From positions 1-58,807 of the forward strand of contig JASHOY010000099.1 in NCBI GenBank assembly GCA_030038435.1: a DNA stretch of 58,807 bases, in the 5' to 3' direction. The notes beneath the pieces were generated by a model that was not told the DNA's origin, made no database searches, and saw only the letters and a list, made by a program, of their open reading frames with translations. Numbering within the stretch: the stretch's first letter is position 1; each line of letters begins with the position of its first letter. Source of the stretch: Acidobacteriaceae bacterium (lineage in GTDB: Bacteria > Acidobacteriota > Terriglobia > Terriglobales > Acidobacteriaceae). Shown one piece after another: positions 35,127 to 45,075 of this stretch. Both the position numbers and the translations under genes were made by a program.

Positions 35127-38100
35127 TCAAGGAACCTGGAGCGGACGCAATCCGCTTGCTGGAAAAATGCCCGTTGGGCCAGAGTCCTCGTTCAGTGGCT
35201 GTTGCCGGAAGAGATACCGGATATAAAAGCCGACATTCGAACTGGCGTAGTCTCGCGAATTGTTGAATGCCATAAAGCCGCCCAGGTACCAGTGGTTGGC
35301 GATGGCATACGATCCTTCGGCGTCAAAGTTGTAATTTCCTCCCACACTGGTGAGCGCCGGGTAGGAGAGGTTTCCCTGTGCGGTCTGGATTGCGGGGTCA
35401 AGAGGGAAATAGGGAGTTGATTCTTCATTGAACGCCTGGATTCCCAGGGAAGCGCTGACGTGGTAATGAAACTTTTCCTGGTAATGTCCGGTGACAGTAA
35501 CCGGCAAGCCGGCTACGACATAGGCATCCGGGCTGAAATAGCCGCCCTGGCCATAGGTGAAATAGCGCAGGTTCTGGGCATAATGCATGCCGAAGAAATT
35601 CATCCCCAAGTTGACGCTGCCGTATTGCGGCTTTTGCCAGACACCCCAGTAAGCGCCAAAGTCGCCATCGTAACGAGAGTTTGTGGGTACGTGAACGCCG
35701 GTGATGTACTGTCCGCCGCCCTGCAGGTACCAGCCGGATTGGCTGCTGCCTTTAGCGACTTCAATCTCGCCGCTGTTGGCAATCACTCCGCCCCATACAT
35801 TCCCCGGATAAGTGGGGCCGGCGCTGCCTTCGTCACGCAACCCCGCGAGGGAAAGTTGCGTATCGAGAATCGGGCTGCGCGAGAAGGTGAAGCTGAGAGG
35901 GCTGGACGCCGGATGAATATAGAGCCCGGCAATGACATTTCCGACCAGAAAACCATGCGGCGTGTAACCGAAGGAAGCAGCGAACTGCGGAGTTCGTAAC
36001 TGCAGTTCACCGCCAATTCCCGATGCGGATTGCTGAGTGGGGACGGAGTTTGCAGGCAAAGTGCCCTGACGCAAAGTCTCCGAGCCGTTCGCAGTTCCGG
36101 AATCGAGCAGCATCGGCTCAGTGATGACCGTGAGCCGCGCATCCGTCCCCAGGACCGTTGATCCTTCAACCGGGGTCGAGTACGTGGAGAGGCGATCATA
36201 CCCGGGCTGTCCGCTGCGGTAGCCGATGCTGGATGTTCCCCCCAGCCAGGCGCTGGACGCACCTTCAAGGGTCTCAAGTTGCTGCGTGATCTGCTCGCGT
36301 GGCGTCTTCGTCGGGGCTGACTTGGCTGGGCCGGTCAGGGGCGGCAGATTTTGTTCCGCCAGTTGAATGGTCCCGGGCGCCGTGTCCTGGGCAATGGCCA
36401 TCTGCTTGTTTGCAGGGCTCTGCAAGAGCAGAATCGCAGCATCTGAATTCTCGTCGGCCGGCGGTGCTGCTGGTGTTTCGATCGCCGGCGAATTCACGGA
36501 TGAATGCTGTGAATCATCCGCCGCCTGATTTATCGCGCCGGCATCCGGCTGGCTGCAGCACTTCAGCTCGCCGAGAGATTGCGTCGTACCTGCTGACGCA
36601 GAAGCCTGTTCGGTATCCGCGAGCGTTGATGCATTGCCCGAATCCGGCCGCGGATCTCCCGATTCATTATCCGCATCGAGGTCATTGCTGTTCCCCGCCT
36701 CGATCGAGCCGGCTTGATTCGATGCGCCGGACTGCGCAAAATCGCCCAGCGTCGCAACCGTCTGGGCAGGAGCATTCTGCCCGGAAAGACCGGCTGACCA
36801 CGGGTTGCCGGCAGTATCTGCGGAGTTTGCCGATTGGCTGGCGCGGCCGGCCGGAGCGAGCAGGTCCATCAGGTCGCGCGTAGGAGAGTTCTGATTTTGC
36901 AGTCCGCCGGTTCCGCCGGGGCTTGAGAAAAGTTCGGCCGGGGTTTCCGGACCCATTGCAGCCAGAGCGGCGCGATAGTAAGCGATGGCTCTTTGAGAAT
37001 GCCCGGTGGCCTGCTCATATTGCCCGGCCATCTGCAGAATGGCTGCGTTGTTCTTAAAGCGTTGCAGAGCGGTCTCCAGCCAGGTTGCGGCGTGCTTGGT
37101 GTCGCCGGCGGCCAGGGCGGCGCCGATGGCGCCTTCATATTGCCCAAGCGTCGCGCCGTTCATGTCCAGCGACTCGTAAATGAGCTCCGCGCGTTTCGCT
37201 TCTCCGGCTTTCAAGTAGGCGCCGGCCAGCGAATTGAGCACGTCGGTGTTGCCTGGGACCGCTCTGGCTGCGGTTTCCAGAATCACAATCGCATTACGCT
37301 GGTTTCCTGCGGCGGATGCGGCATTGGCACGACGCACGCTCCACTCCGCAAGCAGCCGGTTGAAATCCGCCTGCTGCTGCTTCGTCATTTCCGGCGAATT
37401 GGCAACCGCGGAGATCACTGTGTAGAGTTTGCGATCTTCGCCGGCATTCAAAAGCGCCCACCCATACTGAATTTTCACATCGACCGGTACAGCCAGGTTC
37501 TGGCCCGCGTAGACAGCGGCGATCTGGTCGAAGGTCCGCAAGGCATCGCGGTTCTGGCCGGTCGCAACCTGGATGGAGGCGAAGGTCTGAAGATAACCCG
37601 CATCAGATTGCAGCCGGAGGCGCGTCGATTCTGGCATTGACGCCAGGGCGCGCAGCGCTTCGCGATCTTGTCCCGCTTGATGCAGAATGCCAATCAGTCC
37701 GCGCCACGCCGCAGGATTCTCCGGATGATCTTCCGTTTCGCTCCGGTAGAGGGCGAAGGCCTTCTGCGGCTCACCCATGGCCGCATACACATCCGCAATT
37801 TGCAGCTCGATCGCCGGGGCGGGAGAATTGCTGTTCGATGCTGCGCGTCCGAGATATTCAAGCGCTCTCGACCAGTCGCCTTGCGACTGGTAAATGGATC
37901 CAATGATGACCAGGAATCCAGAATCGTCATCCAGGCGGCTAAAGACGTCCTGCGGTATTCGACCAATGGTCGCCAGTGCCTGGTCATCGCGATGAAGCTG
38001 ATGCTCCAGGCCGATGAGCGCTCGCCAGGCTCCTATATTCTCCGGATTCGCGGCGATCACCTGCCGGTAAAGCTGCATGGCGGGCTCATAGCGCTGCACG

Positions 38101-39548
38101 GCCATCAGCAAAGCGGCATACCGCATCTGCTGGTCCGGAGCCATATCCCGGCCCTGGTCAGGGAAGGGCAGCGCGAGAGCCAGCTTTACGACGCGGTCAA
38201 AGTCGTCGGTGCGGCCCAGGGCGAGATCATCTTGCGCCAGGGCGCGAAGACCATCGGGATCGCTGTCGATCTGCGCCTGGATGCCCGCGGGCATATTGCC
38301 GGCAGTGGTCATCGCGGCCTGTGCATCCCCCGCGCCGGATTGTGCAAGGAACAAACCGCGCCACGAGAGGGGCCGGTCTGGCGCGATTTGCAGCACGCGC
38401 TTGAACAGATCGGCGGCTTCTGCGTCATTTCCTTTCTGCAGGAGCGCTCCGGCCAGCGCTTCCATTGCCTCGGGCCGGGACGGCTCCATATTCATGGCCG
38501 CCTGGTAGTCGGCGATTGCCGCATCGCTGTCGCCGTTCTTCAGTTCCGTGTCGCCTTTCGCCATCCGCTGCCAGAAATTCGAGAGCGTGATCGCGCTTTC
38601 CAGGTGCCTGGCGCCTGCGCTGCGCGCCCGTTCCAGATAGTCGGAAGCGGCCAGGAAATTCTGCTGCTTCATCAACACATAGCCCATTCCACTCAGCGCC
38701 GCAGCGTTATTCGGCTCTCTGGCGAGCAGGTCCTGGAACCGCTGCCGTGCGTCGTCGAGATGGCCGCTGTTGAGGGCGCGATAGGCGGCGTTCATTGCCG
38801 GGTTGCCTTCAGCAACTACGCGATTTCCGGTTTCGGGTGCGGCTGTCTGCGCCAGCTCATTCCAGGTGTCGGCCTGCAGCAACGCTTTCTGCGCCGCGGC
38901 GACGGCAGGATACTGCTTGAGAATCGCAATTCCTTCCGGACGGGTTTTCGGATCGTAGGTCAGCACTCGACCGAGCGTAATTGCATACCGCGAGTCGGCG
39001 GGGAAGCGCTGCGCCAGGCTTCTAAGACCATCAACCGCGTTTTGCCGCTCCGCGGGGATGGCCGCCTCGGTATCGTAATACGCCAGGGCCGCATCGCCGG
39101 CGGGAGGCTCGCCGCCATAGAGGTTGCGATAGATTTGCATTGCCTCGGAGTACTTGCCGTTCTGGGCCAGACGCTGCGCCTCCTCAAGACGCGCGGCCGG
39201 CGGCTGGACATTGGACATCGACTCGATCTGTTGAAGGGTGGCCGCGTCGCCACCGGCAGCTTGCAGACGAACCAGGTATATCTGTGCCTGCCGGCGATTG
39301 CCGAGCTGCATTTCGGCTCGGGCAATACCGGCCAGAGCCTCCTTATTCTGGGGATCGGAGAGCAGAACCTGTTGCCAGGTTTGCACCGCAATATTGAGCT
39401 GTCCGTGCGCCGCCAGCGTTTGCGCCTTGGCCAGCAACGCCTGCTCCGCGGGAGATGTGGCGAACAGCCGGTGGGGACAGCCGGTTGCCAGGGCGGCGAC
39501 TGCTGCTGCCAGCAGCCAGCGGCATATTTTGCTCTCTAATTTTTCCAT
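35127..39548 (-). CDS. bcsC: Cellulose synthase subunit BcsC (TPR plus outer-membrane barrel)
   Basis: Outer-membrane exporter for cellulose, 1473 residues, longer than the usual 1100-1300. The N-terminus has a signal sequence (WLLAAAVAALATGC, lipobox-like). TPRs fill about residues 30-860. A disordered Ser/Ala/Asn/Asp-rich linker of about 200 residues follows (about 870-1080), then the BCSC C-terminal beta-barrel (from about 1090, with ASSAWLGGTSSIGYRSG and RLTVITEPML) to an aromatic-containing end. TPRs would sit in the periplasm and line up the chain with the barrel. Overlaps bcsZ by 13 bp. Confidence 0.93.
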   Translation of the reverse strand: MEKLESKICRWLLAAAVAALATGCPHRLFATSPAEQALLAKAQTLAAHGQLNIAVQTWQQVLLSDPQNKEALAGIARAEMQLGNRRQAQIYLVRLQAAGGDAATLQQIESMSNVQPPAARLEEAQRLAQNGKYSEAMQIYRNLYGGEPPAGDAALAYYDTEAAIPAERQNAVDGLRSLAQRFPADSRYAITLGRVLTYDPKTRPEGIAILKQYPAVAAAQKALLQADTWNELAQTAAPETGNRVVAEGNPAMNAAYRALNSGHLDDARQRFQDLLAREPNNAAALSGMGYVLMKQQNFLAASDYLERARSAGARHLESAITLSNFWQRMAKGDTELKNGDSDAAIADYQAAMNMEPSRPEAMEALAGALLQKGNDAEAADLFKRVLQIAPDRPLSWRGLFLAQSGAGDAQAAMTTAGNMPAGIQAQIDSDPDGLRALAQDDLALGRTDDFDRVVKLALALPFPDQGRDMAPDQQMRYAALLMAVQRYEPAMQLYRQVIAANPENIGAWRALIGLEHQLHRDDQALATIGRIPQDVFSRLDDDSGFLVIIGSIYQSQGDWSRALEYLGRAASNSNSPAPAIELQIADVYAAMGEPQKAFALYRSETEDHPENPAAWRGLIGILHQAGQDREALRALASMPESTRLRLQSDAGYLQTFASIQVATGQNRDALRTFDQIAAVYAGQNLAVPVDVKIQYGWALLNAGEDRKLYTVISAVANSPEMTKQQQADFNRLLAEWSVRRANAASAAGNQRNAIVILETAARAVPGNTDVLNSLAGAYLKAGEAKRAELIYESLDMNGATLGQYEGAIGAALAAGDTKHAATWLETALQRFKNNAAILQMAGQYEQATGHSQRAIAYYRAALAAMGPETPAELFSSPGGTGGLQNQNSPTRDLMDLLAPAGRASQSANSADTAGNPWSAGLSGQNAPAQTVATLGDFAQSGASNQAGSIEAGNSNDLDADNESGDPRPDSGNASTLADTEQASASAGTTQSLGELKCCSQPDAGAINQAADDSQHSSVNSPAIETPAAPPADENSDAAILLLQSPANKQMAIAQDTAPGTIQLAEQNLPPLTGPAKSAPTKTPREQITQQLETLEGASSAWLGGTSSIGYRSGQPGYDRLSTYSTPVEGSTVLGTDARLTVITEPMLLDSGTANGSETLRQGTLPANSVPTQQSASGIGGELQLRTPQFAASFGYTPHGFLVGNVIAGLYIHPASSPLSFTFSRSPILDTQLSLAGLRDEGSAGPTYPGNVWGGVIANSGEIEVAKGSSQSGWYLQGGGQYITGVHVPTNSRYDGDFGAYWGVWQKPQYGSVNLGMNFFGMHYAQNLRYFTYGQGGYFSPDAYVVAGLPVTVTGHYQEKFHYHVSASLGIQAFNEESTPYFPLDPAIQTAQGNLSYPALTSVGGNYNFDAEGSYAIANHWYLGGFMAFNNSRDYASSNVGFYIRYLFRQQPLNEDSGPTGIFPASGLRPLQVP

Positions 39549-40672
39549 CGAACCCTCAATTCTCCATCGGGTGCGAACCGAAAACGATGTTCCTGCCAGC
39601 CCAACCCAAAGAGTGCCAGATTCTGGTCGTAATAATGGGGATCTTTCTCCAGAAGTCCGGTGTGTTGATCAAACTGCGAATCGACGAATCGTAACTGCAC
39701 CGCCGCGGCTTTTCGGTCGCCGAAACTGAGAAGGAAAGGAATCATTGCGGCGGAAAAGCCCACAGGAGCATTTTTGCTCAACACCGTGCCTTGCGGGCCC
39801 ACTACTTCCGGCGGCCTGCCGTCGGAAGCCGTCAATCGCGCCATGGGCGCAAAAATCTGCAGAATTTTTTCTTCTCCCGGCGAGTCTTTATCGGTCATGC
39901 CTGCCCAAAGGTAAACGCGGATGGCGTCATAACTTCCGCAAGCGGGCCGGGAACTGTCGCCGGGATTGGGCACCGCGGAAAACTGACGGTTGGAATACGC
40001 CACCCAGTCCATGGCAAACCCCGCTGGGCTGGCCTGCTGCAACCAATCGGGAAACGCTGAGGCGATCTGTTTCCATGGGCCATCCGGCGCGGCATTGGCC
40101 GCAGCAAGGAGCAGCGGCAAGGGCGAATAGCTCTCGTTCAATACCCATCGGCCAGGGGCGGAAAACAGGTCAACGCGTCCCGGCATCAGAACCGGTTCCG
40201 CATCCGGAAGCCGCGCAACCTCCAGGTCCGCGATTCGGCTCAGCAGTCCTTCTCCGGATCGGGTGTAAGCCGGATTCTGCCACAGCCGGCCCGCCTGCAT
40301 CAGGCTATAGGCGATCCAGAGATCGGCATCCGCTGCGGAGTTTTGATCCAGCACACCCCATTCGCCGTCAGCCTTGCGTCCCCAACTCCAGGAAGGAAGA
40401 TTGCTGGCGAGATCGCCGCGCGCAAGATTGTCTTCAGTCCACTCTTGAATGCGCTCGAAGGCCGGCGCGTCGCCGGCCACCAGGGCAAAGAACATGGCGT
40501 AGCCCTGGCTCTCGGAGGTGGTCATCGAATTGCGATCCGGATCCATGATGCGGCCATCCGTGCTGAGAAAATGCGCCTTATAGCTGGTCCAGAATGGCCA
40601 GGGGTTTGGCGTGTCGGCCCGCGATGTGAGAGGCAGCGCCATCGCCAGCAGAAAAAGCATGCCGAGCTTCAT
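39536..40672 (-). CDS. bcsZ: Periplasmic endo-beta-1,4-glucanase BcsZ (GH8)
   Basis: Cellulase that trims or edits nascent cellulose during export. About 378 residues with a signal peptide ending near SRADT. GH8 landmarks: the acid Glu in MTTSESQGYAM, WSWGRK, ADADLWIAYSLMQAG, and the base Asp in GSYDAIRVYLW. The gene overlaps bcsAB by 4 bp and bcsC by 13 bp, showing tight operon coupling. Confidence 0.94.
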   Translation of the reverse strand: MKLGMLFLLAMALPLTSRADTPNPWPFWTSYKAHFLSTDGRIMDPDRNSMTTSESQGYAMFFALVAGDAPAFERIQEWTEDNLARGDLASNLPSWSWGRKADGEWGVLDQNSAADADLWIAYSLMQAGRLWQNPAYTRSGEGLLSRIADLEVARLPDAEPVLMPGRVDLFSAPGRWVLNESYSPLPLLLAAANAAPDGPWKQIASAFPDWLQQASPAGFAMDWVAYSNRQFSAVPNPGDSSRPACGSYDAIRVYLWAGMTDKDSPGEEKILQIFAPMARLTASDGRPPEVVGPQGTVLSKNAPVGFSAAMIPFLLSFGDRKAAAVQLRFVDSQFDQHTGLLEKDPHYYDQNLALFGLGWQEHRFRFAPDGELRVRWKN

Positions 40673-43600
40673 ACTTCGCGCGCCTCAAGCCGCGCCCGCG
40701 CGCGCTGGTCAAGTCTTGCCCGCACCCACGGCACTACGAACAAGCCCAGGACAAAGGTGAGCACGACAATCAGCCAGGGAAATTCCCTGAGCCGGTAGCG
40801 AATCATTGCCCACCACTGCAAATGCCCGACGTAATATACCTGGTCTCCAATTCGATACGACGAGAATTGGCTTCCGTGCAGAACACTGACGGTCTGGCTG
40901 ATGTCGCCCGACGCCGAGGCCTGGATGAATGCCGAGGTGAATGCATCGGCCGTGTCGTTGGCCCGAAGAGTAATGCTTATAAGCGACCGGTCCGGCGCCC
41001 ATGGTGACTCGATCTCCTCGATCAGCGCTTCCGGGGGCTCGGCCAGGCTGGCGATGAGAGCGGCGCGATCTTTCGAAGCACCCAGATCGCCCCACCACTT
41101 CGGGCGCATCTCCGCCACCTGCCACCAGACATGCTCGGCCGATGCAAAAACGCTTCCCGTATCGCTCACCAGGAAGTCATTTCCGTTCACAGCAACGGGG
41201 AGCTTCGGATTCAGGCTTTCGAGGGCCGCTTGATCGTCGGAAGACCCAATCAAGAGATAGTCTGCGTTGGCGCCGAGACTGTGAGCGTCGCCCACCTGTA
41301 TGCGCAGGGCCGGGTACCCGGTCTGGCCGCCGAAATAAGCCAGCAGCATCAGGTAGACATCGATTTCCTGCGCGGACGCGCGAGCCGGCAATACGATCCG
41401 GGTTTGGGCCAGGTCAGCGAAGCGCGTGAAAGGATACCCCGCATTGGCGAACAGCTCGAGATCGGGCATGATTGCCCAGTGATGCAGCCCATGCAGTTCC
41501 AGGTGAGAGCTGCGCCGGATCGATCCCTGCAAGTTGACCGGCGGAATGAACTGACACTCCGCAGCTTTAGGCGTTTGGGGAACGAAGCTGAAGTCCAGCG
41601 AGTTGGCAAAAGGGCGCAGGTCTTCCAGGGGAATGTTTACGGCACCGCTTGCGTTTTGCTCAGACTGATTGCCGGGCGGCAGTGGCAATGCGCCGACCTT
41701 CGATCCGTTTGCGCTGACCTGCAGGTAGGAGCCTGTTCCCGCCTGCGTGGCGTTGTAGCTGTAATCGACGTGAAGTGCGACCGCAGTGCTGTCTCCGTAA
41801 TAGAGGTCGGGAGGAATGCGGAAATAGACTGGAATGGGCGCCGACCCGTTGCTCTGCAGTTCTTCATTCTCGGAATACTTCCACAGTGGAGAAGCCTGCC
41901 GCGTGCTGAGCCACAATGGCGCATCATCAAGCTCGCGTGCGGGCGGCAGCGAATATTCCGGTATGGCGGCGGTTTGTCCCTGCAGAACCGGTTCTTCGAG
42001 CGCCAGCGCCTGCGCGGCGCGAATGAGCTCGGCGCCGCTGGTTCCGGCGACCACCAGGACTTTGCCATAGGGATCGTTGGGATTGGTTCGCAGCGCAATC
42101 ACCGGGCCGGAAACATTGACATTCAAAGCTGCGGGAACGTCTTCGTCGTTTTCAACGAAAAGAATCACGTTTCCCGCGGGCAGGGAATCACCCACGGCGA
42201 CGGCAAACTGTACGGGTTTCGACTTGGCGCGAACCCCAAGCCAGGAGGCGACAATCCCCGCTGCGGTCAGGGCCTGTTCACTCGGCTGGTGAGCGAAGAG
42301 CACCGGAATCGGCGCCTCTGTTCCTGAAGCGTCGCTGTCATAGAACGGCAGGGGCAACAGTTTCATATCGTCGGCAAGGGGAAGCATGGAACCGGAAAGC
42401 GCAATTTTCGAGGCGCCGTCCACGCGCGCCCAAAGCTGGGGATTGGAAGGGTCTTCGCATACCCGCGCATAGTGGCCGACAAAGTGAAAGGCAAGAATGT
42501 TGCTGCGCACCAGCAAGTCCGCCGGCAGAGGCAGCGAAGCGCTGAGTTCATCCGGACCGCTATCGCTGTGCGCCGGCGCGGGCAGGCTTGCGATCAGCGT
42601 GCCATTGAGCAGGACGTCGAGATGGCTCAACCGGGAAATGAGATCGGGTGAGAAGGAGTAATGAAGGTTCAGTTCCGCCTGCTGCACAACCTGCGTGTAA
42701 GGCAGCGTGAAGGGCAGTTGCTGGGTATCGTCGGTGCCGTGAAACTCCAGGCCCGGTACGCCGGTGTTGCTGAAGGAGAGCGTGGAGTGAAAACTTCCCG
42801 CGCCATTGGCGGGCAAAGACGAATCGACTCCTGCAGGCTTTCTGCCTTCGGCGCTGATGCGAGGCCCGACCAGCAGGATCGCCAGAAGAATGACGGCTGC
42901 CCGCGCTCCCGCCGACGCCAGTTCTTCGCGCATTTTTTTGCGCGGCACCAGGGATTGCAGCGCATAGACAATGCCGCTCACGGAGAGCCGCGCCAGTCGC
43001 GCAAAGCTGCGCAACGGCTGATCGCGCTCGCGATTCTCGCTCCGGCTGAGCCAGGTGTCGGCGCCCGAGAACAGCACCAGGGTCAGCAGCTCTTCTTCGT
43101 CCAAGGACAGGCTTTCGTACTGGATCTGAAGCTTCATGCCTTCGTTGCTGACCACCGTCGAGGGAAATTCTGCATGCTGGTTGCGCAAGGGATAGACAAT
43201 GCGCACCGGGGTCCCGACCGGCACGTCGAGAGGCTCTTCGAGATTCACCGATGCCCCGCCCAGCGACAGGTTCATGGTGGTTCCAAATACCGCTTCTTTG
43301 CCGGGGATCTGAATCTCTGCGGGGATATGCAGATCGACGCGTACGTCTCTTCGCAACTGCCGCGCTTCCAGCGCCACGGCGGTTGCTGCGCCAACAATCA
43401 CCACGTTGAAGAGGATCCAGACGGCGTTCATCACCACGGTCCCGGGATGATCGGCATTCCAGTACAAGAAGCGCACCGGCGCAACAGCGAGCCCGAGAAG
43501 ATTCAGCAGCAGGATAAAAATGTAAGGGCGGGCAATCCTGAAATCGAATGCGCTCTCGTTGACGATTCCGCCCTTTGCCGTCACATTGAACTTGCCCAGC

Positions 43601-45075
43601 TTGGGATTGATGAGAGCAAAGAGTGTGGGGCCCAGGATGTAGGGCGCCAGGATGGTCTCGTAGACTTCGTTCCAGAAGGAATAGCGGTACTTGCCCTGAA
43701 TACGGGAGTTGGTCACGTTGCACAGGAACAGGTGCGGCAATCCGTAGGCCAGAATGGCGATCCAGTAGCCGGGAATGTTAATTCGCCCCAGCAGCATATA
43801 GACCAGCGGAGCGGTGAGGAAGACAATTCGCGGCAAGGCGTAAAGAAAGTGAATCATGGCGTTGAAATAGCAAAGCCGCTGCGGCCACTTCAACCCTTTG
43901 GCAAAGAGAGGATTGTCGGTGCGCAGAATCTGGATCATACCCCGCGCCCATCGGATCCTCTGGCCCACATGGCTGGACAGGCTTTCGGTCGCCAACCCGG
44001 CCGCCTGCGGAATATTGATATAGGCCGTGCCCCATCCGCGCATCTGCATGCGCAGCGAGGTATGCGCATCCTCTGTAACGGTCTCGGTGGCGATTCCCCC
44101 GATCTCTTCGAGCGCTGAGCGCCGCAGAACCGCACAGGAACCACAAAAGAAGGTTGCGTTCCACAGATCATTGCCGTCTTGCAGGATGCCGTAGAACAGC
44201 TCTCCCTCATTGGGAATGGCCTTGAACTGGTCGAGGTTCCGCTCGAAAGGATCGGGAGAATAAAAGAAGTGGGGAGTCTGCAGCATTCCCAGCTTGAGGT
44301 CTTTCAGGAACCACCCCAGGGTCACCTGCAGGAAGCTGCGCGTGGGTACATGGTCGCAGTCGAAGATGGCGACGTAAGGGGAAGTGAGCCCCTTGAGCGC
44401 ATGGTTGATATTTCCCGCCTTGGCGTGCTTGTTGTCAGTTCGGGTAATGTAGCCGACGCCAACTTCGCTGCAGAACTGCCGAAACGCCTCCCGCCGCCCA
44501 TCGTCCAGCACGTAAACGTGAAGCTTGTCTGCGGGGTAGTCAATATTGAGAGCCGCAAACGCGGTCGACCGCACCACTGCCAATGGCTCGTTATAGGTGG
44601 GGATGAGGACGTCGACATGCGGCCACTTGTCGAAATCGCGCGGCAAAGGCACGGGAGGCCTGTGCAGCGGCCGCGCGCTCTGGATGTAGCCGAGATAGAG
44701 CACCACCCAGGCATAGGTTTCCGCGGCTAGCAGCACCACCATGAAGGCCAAGTCGATCCAGGCCACGCGATGGCTGCGGTCGGTCACGATCTGAATAGTG
44801 GTGACGTACCTCCAATATGCATACCTGGCGGTGGCCAGCATGGAGGCGAACATCAGCGCCAGGGTCACCAGTTCCGAATCCGAGATGCTGTTCAGGGCCA
44901 GGGTCAGGCCGATGGTGAGAACGCCCAGCACCGCCTGCTCTGACCAGTTGAAGTCGACGGTGATGCACTCGTATGCCAGAAAGAGCAGCAAGGCGTAAAC
45001 GATGAGGCGCGCAACCGCAGCGGTGAAAGTTGAAGCCGTTCCCAGTGCTTTCCAATGTTCGAGGATTCTTTTCAT
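40669..45075 (-). CDS. bcsA: Fused cellulose synthase BcsA-BcsB
   Basis: A single polypeptide of 1468 residues joining the catalytic and periplasmic subunits, as in the acsAB fusion of Komagataeibacter. The BcsA half has N-terminal membrane helices, a GT2 domain with VLDDG, FDCDH, TEDAHT and QRIRW (all catalytic motifs intact), more helices, and a PilZ domain (RRDVR and NLSLGGASV) for c-di-GMP activation. From about residue 740 it is BcsB: paired carbohydrate-binding and flavodoxin-like repeats, ending in a membrane anchor (LIVVLTFVLGLFVV) and a basic tail. It makes beta-1,4-glucan from UDP-glucose at the inner membrane. Confidence 0.95.
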   Translation of the reverse strand: MKRILEHWKALGTASTFTAAVARLIVYALLLFLAYECITVDFNWSEQAVLGVLTIGLTLALNSISDSELVTLALMFASMLATARYAYWRYVTTIQIVTDRSHRVAWIDLAFMVVLLAAETYAWVVLYLGYIQSARPLHRPPVPLPRDFDKWPHVDVLIPTYNEPLAVVRSTAFAALNIDYPADKLHVYVLDDGRREAFRQFCSEVGVGYITRTDNKHAKAGNINHALKGLTSPYVAIFDCDHVPTRSFLQVTLGWFLKDLKLGMLQTPHFFYSPDPFERNLDQFKAIPNEGELFYGILQDGNDLWNATFFCGSCAVLRRSALEEIGGIATETVTEDAHTSLRMQMRGWGTAYINIPQAAGLATESLSSHVGQRIRWARGMIQILRTDNPLFAKGLKWPQRLCYFNAMIHFLYALPRIVFLTAPLVYMLLGRINIPGYWIAILAYGLPHLFLCNVTNSRIQGKYRYSFWNEVYETILAPYILGPTLFALINPKLGKFNVTAKGGIVNESAFDFRIARPYIFILLLNLLGLAVAPVRFLYWNADHPGTVVMNAVWILFNVVIVGAATAVALEARQLRRDVRVDLHIPAEIQIPGKEAVFGTTMNLSLGGASVNLEEPLDVPVGTPVRIVYPLRNQHAEFPSTVVSNEGMKLQIQYESLSLDEEELLTLVLFSGADTWLSRSENRERDQPLRSFARLARLSVSGIVYALQSLVPRKKMREELASAGARAAVILLAILLVGPRISAEGRKPAGVDSSLPANGAGSFHSTLSFSNTGVPGLEFHGTDDTQQLPFTLPYTQVVQQAELNLHYSFSPDLISRLSHLDVLLNGTLIASLPAPAHSDSGPDELSASLPLPADLLVRSNILAFHFVGHYARVCEDPSNPQLWARVDGASKIALSGSMLPLADDMKLLPLPFYDSDASGTEAPIPVLFAHQPSEQALTAAGIVASWLGVRAKSKPVQFAVAVGDSLPAGNVILFVENDEDVPAALNVNVSGPVIALRTNPNDPYGKVLVVAGTSGAELIRAAQALALEEPVLQGQTAAIPEYSLPPARELDDAPLWLSTRQASPLWKYSENEELQSNGSAPIPVYFRIPPDLYYGDSTAVALHVDYSYNATQAGTGSYLQVSANGSKVGALPLPPGNQSEQNASGAVNIPLEDLRPFANSLDFSFVPQTPKAAECQFIPPVNLQGSIRRSSHLELHGLHHWAIMPDLELFANAGYPFTRFADLAQTRIVLPARASAQEIDVYLMLLAYFGGQTGYPALRIQVGDAHSLGANADYLLIGSSDDQAALESLNPKLPVAVNGNDFLVSDTGSVFASAEHVWWQVAEMRPKWWGDLGASKDRAALIASLAEPPEALIEEIESPWAPDRSLISITLRANDTADAFTSAFIQASASGDISQTVSVLHGSQFSSYRIGDQVYYVGHLQWWAMIRYRLREFPWLIVVLTFVLGLFVVPWVRARLDQRARARLEAREV

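Noticed and set aside
37668..39539. 623-residue plus-strand ORF opposite bcsC
   Set aside because: Antisense of the TPR region; Arg/Gly/His-rich with no recognisable fold, while bcsC on the other strand is clear.
42661..44118. 485-residue plus-strand ORF opposite bcsAB
   Set aside because: Antisense shadow; bcsAB motifs on the minus strand are complete.
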